Origin: Amycolatopsis sp. CA-126428
Lineage (GTDB): Bacteria; Actinomycetota; Actinomycetes; Mycobacteriales; Pseudonocardiaceae
Assembly (NCBI RefSeq): GCF_002904335.1
Contig: NZ_PPHF01000149.1
Coordinates: forward strand, 62,001-126,000
DNA: 64,000 bases
Direction of reading: 5' to 3'
Below, piece by piece: positions 56,413 through 64,000 of this stretch (within the stretch, counting starts at the first letter, position 1; each line of letters opens with the position of its first letter). The notes beneath the pieces were generated by a model. It was not told the origin of the DNA. It searched no databases and saw nothing but the letters and a program-made list of their open reading frames with translations. A program made the translations under genes and the position numbers.

Positions 56413-57419
56413 GACGTCAGCTCCGCGAACACCGTGCCGACGCTGACGCCGCCGGCGAGCCCGATGAACGCGACCTTGTCGCCCGGGCCGCACCGGCCGG
56501 ACTCCAGCGCCAGGCTCAGCTGCAGCGGCAGGCTGCACGAAGCGACGTTGCCGTGCTCGGTGATCGTCACGACGAGCTTGTCCTCCGGCACGCCGCTGCA
56601 TTCGAGGAACACCCGCAGGTGCGGCAGGCCGACCTGGTGCACGCAGAAGAGCGCGAAGTCGTCCCGGCTCAGGCCGGTGCGCGCCAGTGCCGCGTCCAGC
56701 TGCGGCCGGATGCCGCGCACGACGGACTCCATCAAGGTGCGGCCGTCGCCCCGCATGTAGCCGTCGGTGACCGGATTGCGGGAGTTCGCGCCGCCGTGTC
56801 CCGGAATCGAGGCGACGTCCCAGCAGGACGAATCGGCCGAGAAGTCCCGGTGGAAGATGCCCGGTGCGGCCGAGGCTTCCAGCAGCATCGCGGCACCGGC
56901 GTCGGACAGGGTGTAGCCGGCGAGGGAGTCCACGAACTGTTCGCGGTCCTCTACCGACCACCGGACCACCCGGGAGCCGGTCTCGCCGGTGCACACCAGG
57001 ATGCGGCGGTACTGCCCGGAACGGATGAGCGCCTCCGCGACCTGCATCCCGTTGAGGAAGCTGTTGCAGGCGTTCTTGACGTCGAACACCGGGCAGGACG
57101 CGCCGAGCTTCGCGGCCACGACGTGCGCCGTGGCCGGCTCGATGAGGTCCTGGGAAGCGGACGCGAACACGAGCAGGTCGATGTCGTGCGCGCCCAGCCC
57201 CGCATCGGAGAGCAGTTTCGCGGCCGCGGCCACGGCGAGGTCCGAGGCCAGTTCGCCCGGCGCGGCCCGGTGCCGGGTCCTGATCCCGCTGAGCTTCCGG
57301 ATCGCCCCGGGCCGGGGCGTGAAGCCGGGGCTCTCGCGCTCGATGCGGGCCTCGATCTCGCGGTCGGCGACCAGCGCCGGGGGCAGGTAGGCGGCCACAC
57401 CGCCGATCGCCACGTGCAT
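56409..57419 (-). CDS. OleA-like ketosynthase (KAS III family)
   Basis: 336 residues from ATG at 57419 with AAGGACG upstream. The nucleophile lies in 'FDVKNACNSFLNGMQVAEAL' (about residue 115). The NAC-x-x-F-x-NGM pattern resembles OleA more than FabH. 'LFCVHQVGLPHL' supplies His and 'TITEHGNVASCS' supplies Asn. OleA joins two acyl chains head to head, giving a 2-alkyl-3-keto acid. With OleC- and OleD-like genes in the same operon this is the likely condensing enzyme; priming of the KAS II/ACP system is the alternative. Confidence 0.78.
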   Translation of the reverse strand: MHVAIGGVAAYLPPALVADREIEARIERESPGFTPRPGAIRKLSGIRTRHRAAPGELASDLAVAAAAKLLSDAGLGAHDIDLLVFASASQDLIEPATAHVVAAKLGASCPVFDVKNACNSFLNGMQVAEALIRSGQYRRILVCTGETGSRVVRWSVEDREQFVDSLAGYTLSDAGAAMLLEASAAPGIFHRDFSADSSCWDVASIPGHGGANSRNPVTDGYMRGDGRTLMESVVRGIRPQLDAALARTGLSRDDFALFCVHQVGLPHLRVFLECSGVPEDKLVVTITEHGNVASCSLPLQLSLALESGRCGPGDKVAFIGLAGGVSVGTVFAELTS

Positions 57420-57432
57420 GACACCGTCCTTT

Positions 57433-58680
57433 CTAGACACCGGCGAACGCCAGCGTCACGTTGTGCCCGCCGAAACCGAACGAGTTGCTGATCGCCGCGG
57501 TGAGCGTGACGCGGCGCGGCTCGCCGGCCACGACGTCCAGGTCGATCCGGTCGTCGAGCGTGTCCAGGTTGGCCGTGGGCGGGACGAGGCCGTCCCGGAC
57601 GGACAGCACGGTCGCGATGGCTTCGACCGCACCGGAACCGCCGAGCAGATGCCCCAGCGCCCCCTTCGGCGCGGTGACCACCGGGCCGTCGCCGAGGACG
57701 CGCCGGATCGTGACGCTCTCGGTCAGGTCGCCCAGCGGCGTCGAGGTCGCGTGCGCGTTCACGTGGCCGATGTCGCCGGCCGCGAGTCCCGCGCGGCGCA
57801 GCGCGGTGGTGATGGCGGCGCACTGCCCGGCACCGTCCGGGTCCGGCGCGGTGATGTGGTGGGCGTCGTTGCTCATGCCCACGCCGGCGATCCTGCCGTA
57901 CGCCTTCGCTCCGCGCGCCGCGGCGAACTCCGCGCGCTCCAGCACGAGGATGCCCGCGCCCTCCCCCAGCACGAAGCCGTCCCGGCCCGCGTCGAACGGC
58001 CGGGACGCCGTCCCGGGACTTTCGTTGCGGGTGCTCATCGACCGCGCCCGCGTGAACCCCGCCATGATGGCGGGCGTGATGCAGGCGTCCGTGCCGCCCG
58101 CGACCACGACGTCGGCCTCCCCCGCCACGATCATCCGCCACGCCCAGGCGATCGCCTCGGCCCCGGACGCGCAGGCCGACATCGGGGCGTGCACCCCGGC
58201 CCGCGCCCGCAACGCGAGGCCGACCAGCGCGGCCGGCCCGTTGGGCATGACCATCGGGATCAGCTGCGGCGACACCGCCCGCAGTCCCCGCTCCCGCAGG
58301 GCGTCGTGCTGGGTGACCAGCGTCGTCGCCCCGCCGATCCCGGTGCCGATCACCACGCCGCACCGCACGGGATCCACCGTGTCCTCGCCCAGGTCCGCGT
58401 CCCGGCACGCCTGCCGGGCCGCGACCACGGCCAGCTGTTCGGCCCGGTCCATGCGCTTGAGCTCGACGTAGTCCAGTACCTCGGCGGGCTCGACGGCGAG
58501 CCGCGCGGCGATGCGCACCGGGAACCGGTACTCCCGCGTCCACCCGGTGTCCAAGGTGGACACCCCGGCCCGGCCGTCGAGCAGTCCCTGCCAGGTGGCG
58601 GGCACGTCGCCGCCCAGCGGCGTGGTCGCGCCCACGCCGGTGACCACGACCTCGATGTCGTTGTGCGGCGGGCTGTTCAC
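57433..58680 (-). CDS. KAS II (FabF-like) ketosynthase
   Basis: 415 residues from GTG at 58680. Cys is in 'MSACASGAEAIA' (about 170), and the two His are in 'VNAHATSTPLGD' and 'GALGHLLGGSG', so it should be active. It extends acyl chains on the ACP encoded immediately upstream, which it overlaps by 4 bp. No ketoreductase or dehydratase lies in this operon, so reduction must use the primary fatty acid enzymes, or the OleD-like protein acts instead. Confidence 0.92.
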   Translation of the reverse strand: MNSPPHNDIEVVVTGVGATTPLGGDVPATWQGLLDGRAGVSTLDTGWTREYRFPVRIAARLAVEPAEVLDYVELKRMDRAEQLAVVAARQACRDADLGEDTVDPVRCGVVIGTGIGGATTLVTQHDALRERGLRAVSPQLIPMVMPNGPAALVGLALRARAGVHAPMSACASGAEAIAWAWRMIVAGEADVVVAGGTDACITPAIMAGFTRARSMSTRNESPGTASRPFDAGRDGFVLGEGAGILVLERAEFAAARGAKAYGRIAGVGMSNDAHHITAPDPDGAGQCAAITTALRRAGLAAGDIGHVNAHATSTPLGDLTESVTIRRVLGDGPVVTAPKGALGHLLGGSGAVEAIATVLSVRDGLVPPTANLDTLDDRIDLDVVAGEPRRVTLTAAISNSFGFGGHNVTLAFAGV

Positions 58681-58934
58681 GCCGCGGCGCGCAGGTAGTC
58701 GGCGACGTCGCCGAAGGTCTGCAGCAGGTGCAGGCCCTCCTCGGGAATCGTCAGGCCGTAGCTGAGCTCGATCTCGTCGGTCAGCTCGACCATGGCCAGC
58801 GAGTCGATGTCCAGTTCGTCGCGCAGCGACAGGCCGGTCAGCGGGCGTTCGGCGGCCATCGCCACCGGGTCGGTGCCGGACACCTTCGTGATCAGCTGGG
58901 CCAGGGTGCGCTCGACGTCGTCCGAAGGGCTCAC
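58677..58934 (-). CDS. Acyl carrier protein of the Ole-like operon
   Basis: 85 residues from GTG at 58934. The phosphopantetheine serine is in 'LRDELDIDSLAMVELTDEIE' (about residue 44). First gene of the seven-gene operon, coupled to the KAS II. The N-terminal 'VERTLAQLITKV' helix and the EEG loop after the second helix are normal for ACPs of dedicated acyl pathways. It is the third distinct ACP in the window. Confidence 0.9.
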   Translation of the reverse strand: MSPSDDVERTLAQLITKVSGTDPVAMAAERPLTGLSLRDELDIDSLAMVELTDEIELSYGLTIPEEGLHLLQTFGDVADYLRAAA

Positions 58935-59005
58935 GAGTTACCTCACGGGTGGGTTCGGGGCGGGATACCGGGCCGGGTGGCCACGACGAGGAGGCTGGCA
59001 ACGGC

Positions 59006-59023
59006 CGCTGACCGACGGCTGAC
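59006..59023 (-). promoter_or_regulatory. Partial SARP-like repeat upstream of the Ole-like operon
   Basis: On the minus strand GTCAGCC (59023-59017) and GTCAGCG (59012-59006) are 11 bp apart. The 16 bases at 59010-59025 are identical to 5464-5479 in the PKS promoter region. No third heptamer and no -10 at 8 bp are visible, so control by the SARP is possible but unproven. The region also serves the divergent PucR-type gene. Confidence 0.4.
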
Positions 59024-59107
59024 GGGTGGCCCCGATTCCGGCCCGGCTGTGCTCCGTGCACAACCGGTTCGCGGCACCGGCCCACCCCGCCGGGCTATGG
59101 TCGGCGG

Positions 59108-60310
59108 ATGCCGGGGCATCCGCACGCGTCCAGGAGGGTCATCCGCGAGGTGGCCGCCGTCGTCCTCACCGAGCTGCCGTCGTTCGCCGACCGGCTGACC
59201 GAGCGGGGTGCGGTCGAGGAGAAGACGTTCTACGCGCGCGGGGACTGGGTGGCGCCCGCGGACATGCGGCAGTCGTTCATGGACAACGCCCGCAGCGCGC
59301 TGGTCCTGATGACCGACGGGTTCGAAACGCGGGCCGACTGGATCGCGGCCCCGCTGGCCACCGGCCGCCGCCGCGCCGAACAGGGCGTGCCCCTGGAGGC
59401 GGTGCTGCACCTGTTCCGGCTGGGTACCGAGCTGCTGTGGGAGATGCTGCTGACCGCGGCCCGCCGCCGGTCACCGGACGAGGTGGCCGAGTTCGTCGAC
59501 AGCGTGATGGTGCTGTGGCAGGCGACCGACCGCGTCTCGACGGCGATGGTCGAGGGGTACCGGTCGCGCGAGATCCAGCTGCAGACCCGGGTGAACCGGC
59601 GCCGGGAACGGCTGGTCCGGGTGCTCGTCGAGGGCCGGGGCGTCGACCCGGCCGTGGCCGCGGACGCCGAGGCCGACCTCGGCCTGCCCGGGCACGGCCG
59701 GTACGTCGTGGTCCTGGTGGTCTGCGATCTGGCGGCCGAGGAAATGGTGCCGGTGCCCGAGCTGGCGGCCGCGGGGGTGCGCGTGGTCGTGGCACCGTAC
59801 CGGGACCGGGTGGTGTGGCTGGTGGAGCTGGGCGGGAACACCGCCGACCGGCTGGCCGGCCTGCTGGCCCCCCACCTGCACCACCGCGCGGGCCTGTCCG
59901 GCGAGGTCGACGGCCTGGCCGAGATCGGCATCGCCTACCAGCTGGCGGAAATCGCGCTGCACACGCAATCCCCGGCCGTGCCGGGGCTGGCCGTGCTCGA
60001 CGACCGGCTGCCCGAGGCGCTGGTCGTCGCCAGTCCGCGGCTGGCCCAGCGGCTGGCGGCCCGGGCCCTGGGCCGCGTCCTGGACCTCGAAGACGAGGAG
60101 CGCCAAGTCCTCCTGGACACCCTGCGGGCCTGGTTCCGCGCGGACCGCTCCCCCACCCGCGCGGGCGAACTGCTGTACTGCCACCGCAACACGGTGCTCA
60201 ACCGGCTGCGCAAGCTCGAGCAGCTCACCGGGGCGTCCCTGGAAGACGACCGCCACCAGCTGTGCTGCCGCCTGGCCCTGCTGGCCCACGACCACCTGCG
60301 CCGCGAATGA
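59108..60310 (+). CDS. PucR/CdaR-type transcriptional regulator
   Basis: 400 residues. The C-terminal helix-turn-helix 'RAGELLYCHRNTVLNRLRKL' is the PucR/CdaR (HTH_30) form. The middle part resembles the GGDEF-related regulatory domain of that group, and the N-terminal 160 residues form a helical RsbT-co-antagonist-like input region. It is divergent from the Ole-like operon across 173 bp and is its most likely regulator. The signal is unknown. Confidence 0.85.
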   Translation: MPGHPHASRRVIREVAAVVLTELPSFADRLTERGAVEEKTFYARGDWVAPADMRQSFMDNARSALVLMTDGFETRADWIAAPLATGRRRAEQGVPLEAVLHLFRLGTELLWEMLLTAARRRSPDEVAEFVDSVMVLWQATDRVSTAMVEGYRSREIQLQTRVNRRRERLVRVLVEGRGVDPAVAADAEADLGLPGHGRYVVVLVVCDLAAEEMVPVPELAAAGVRVVVAPYRDRVVWLVELGGNTADRLAGLLAPHLHHRAGLSGEVDGLAEIGIAYQLAEIALHTQSPAVPGLAVLDDRLPEALVVASPRLAQRLAARALGRVLDLEDEERQVLLDTLRAWFRADRSPTRAGELLYCHRNTVLNRLRKLEQLTGASLEDDRHQLCCRLALLAHDHLRRE

Positions 60311-60325
60311 CCCGGCCGCGAAAGC

Positions 60326-60373
60326 CCTCGTGAGTGGTAAGGCGGGTTAGAACCCGCCTTACCACTCACGAGG
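60326..60373. repeat. Dispersed palindrome, copy 2
   Basis: A perfect 23-bp stem (60326-60348 with 60351-60373) and a two-base loop (AG). The 21-base core arm equals that at 10336-10381, about 50 kb away. Here it lies between two convergent genes, 15 bp after the regulator stop and 17 bp before the xylanase stop, so it could serve as a bidirectional terminator. Confidence 0.85.
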
Positions 60374-60390
60374 CCTGGGACCCGAGATGG

Positions 60391-63620
<3,230 letters not shown>

Positions 63621-63661
63621 GCTGGTCGACGGAGAACTGCGTGGTCCGGCAGAATGGCCGG

Positions 63662-64000
63662 GTGCCCCGTCGAGAGCTTCGCCCGCACCAGGTCTGGCTG
63701 ATCGGCGTTCCGCTCAACCTCCTGCTGGCCCTCCCGGCCGCCTACCCGGTCGCCTTCGCGATGCTGGCGGCGCAAGTCGTCGCCGGCGAGCTCGGGTGGG
63801 CCACGCTCGACCCCACGGTGGTCGACGACGGCGCGGGGCTGGTGATCGGGTTCGGTGTGGTCTCGGTGCTGTTCGGCGGCCTGCTCGTGTTCGGCTTGAA
63901 CGCCTTGTTCGCTTTCCGGGCCCCGCAGCTCAACGCGGCCGGCTATTGGCTCGCGGTGGCCCTGCTGGTGGTCGTTCCCGACGTCCTCTACTGGACCGTC
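63662..64000 (+). CDS. Membrane protein (partial, runs off the window)
   Basis: The frame from GTG at 63662 is open to the last base, giving 113 residues. Three hydrophobic stretches are visible ('LIGVPLNLLLALPAAYPVAF', 'LVIGFGVVSVLFGGLLVFGL' and 'YWLAVALLVVVPDVLYW'). No family motif is recognisable. It begins 41 bp after the GT39-like gene and may be in its operon. Confidence 0.6.
   Translation, partial: MPRRELRPHQVWLIGVPLNLLLALPAAYPVAFAMLAAQVVAGELGWATLDPTVVDDGAGLVIGFGVVSVLFGGLLVFGLNALFAFRAPQLNAAGYWLAVALLVVVPDVLYWTV

Overview
The window is very G+C-rich DNA with many GTG starts, ATGA/GTGA stop-start overlaps and strong third-position G/C bias. Together with a SARP activator, an MbtH protein, a NACHT regulator, DrrAB-type transporters and a secreted xylanase, this points to a filamentous actinomycete. 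A Pseudonocardiaceae member such as Amycolatopsis is my best guess, not a proof.

Left edge (1-4.5 kb): the tail of a propeller-like secreted protein, a putative HNH-nuclease effector with an 'AGNAAV' N-terminus of the kind linked to contractile injection systems, a 2H phosphoesterase, an orphan ATP synthase c-subunit, and a 1.2 kb non-coding stretch with strong palindromes.

Main biosynthetic cluster (about 4.5-39.5 kb): a SARP activator faces a type II PKS set (ACP, KS, CLF, KR), an ATP-grasp ligase and SbnB/SbnA-type enzymes for L-2,3-diaminopropionate (Dap). A convergent operon of about 17 kb carries an FAD desaturase/isomerase-like protein, a second ACP, two acyl-CoA-dehydrogenase-like proteins, a second SbnA, a C-A-T-C-A-T-C-A*-T-TE NRPS, MbtH and a DrrAB exporter. 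A third block has a KAS III, a BtrK-like PLP decarboxylase and a cysteine-less KAS-like partner. A FtsX-type ABC transporter and a two-component pair sit between them. Three promoters (about 5.5, 30.8 and 39.5 kb) carry the same SARP signature: three GTCA heptamers at 11-bp spacing, 8 bp before a -10. This ties the three blocks into one regulon. My model: an amino acid is loaded on an ACP by the ATP-grasp enzyme, decarboxylated to an amino-acyl starter, extended by KAS III and the KS/CLF, oxidised, and joined to two Dap residues by an NRPS whose third adenylation domain looks dead.

Middle (39.6-51.9 kb): a MarR/SDR divergent pair with a clear operator, an SDR, a hydrolase, a LysR regulator, a SARP-NACHT-membrane fusion regulator, and a two-component system (kinase frameshifted) followed by a DUF998 protein and an unusual transporter-glycosyltransferase fusion. 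TTCTTAR direct repeats in two promoters link this last group.

Second small cluster (52-58.9 kb): a tight seven-gene operon with OleD-like, OleC-like and OleA-like enzymes, a KAS II, an ACP, a P450 and a GT2, but no OleB. This gene content suggests a beta-lactone or related alpha-alkyl-beta-hydroxy acid product. A PucR-like regulator is divergent.

Right edge (60.3-64 kb): a dispersed palindrome, also found at 10.3 kb, then a GH10-CBM2 xylanase, a frameshifted GT39-like membrane protein and a partial membrane protein. No tRNA, rRNA, CRISPR or insertion sequence was seen.
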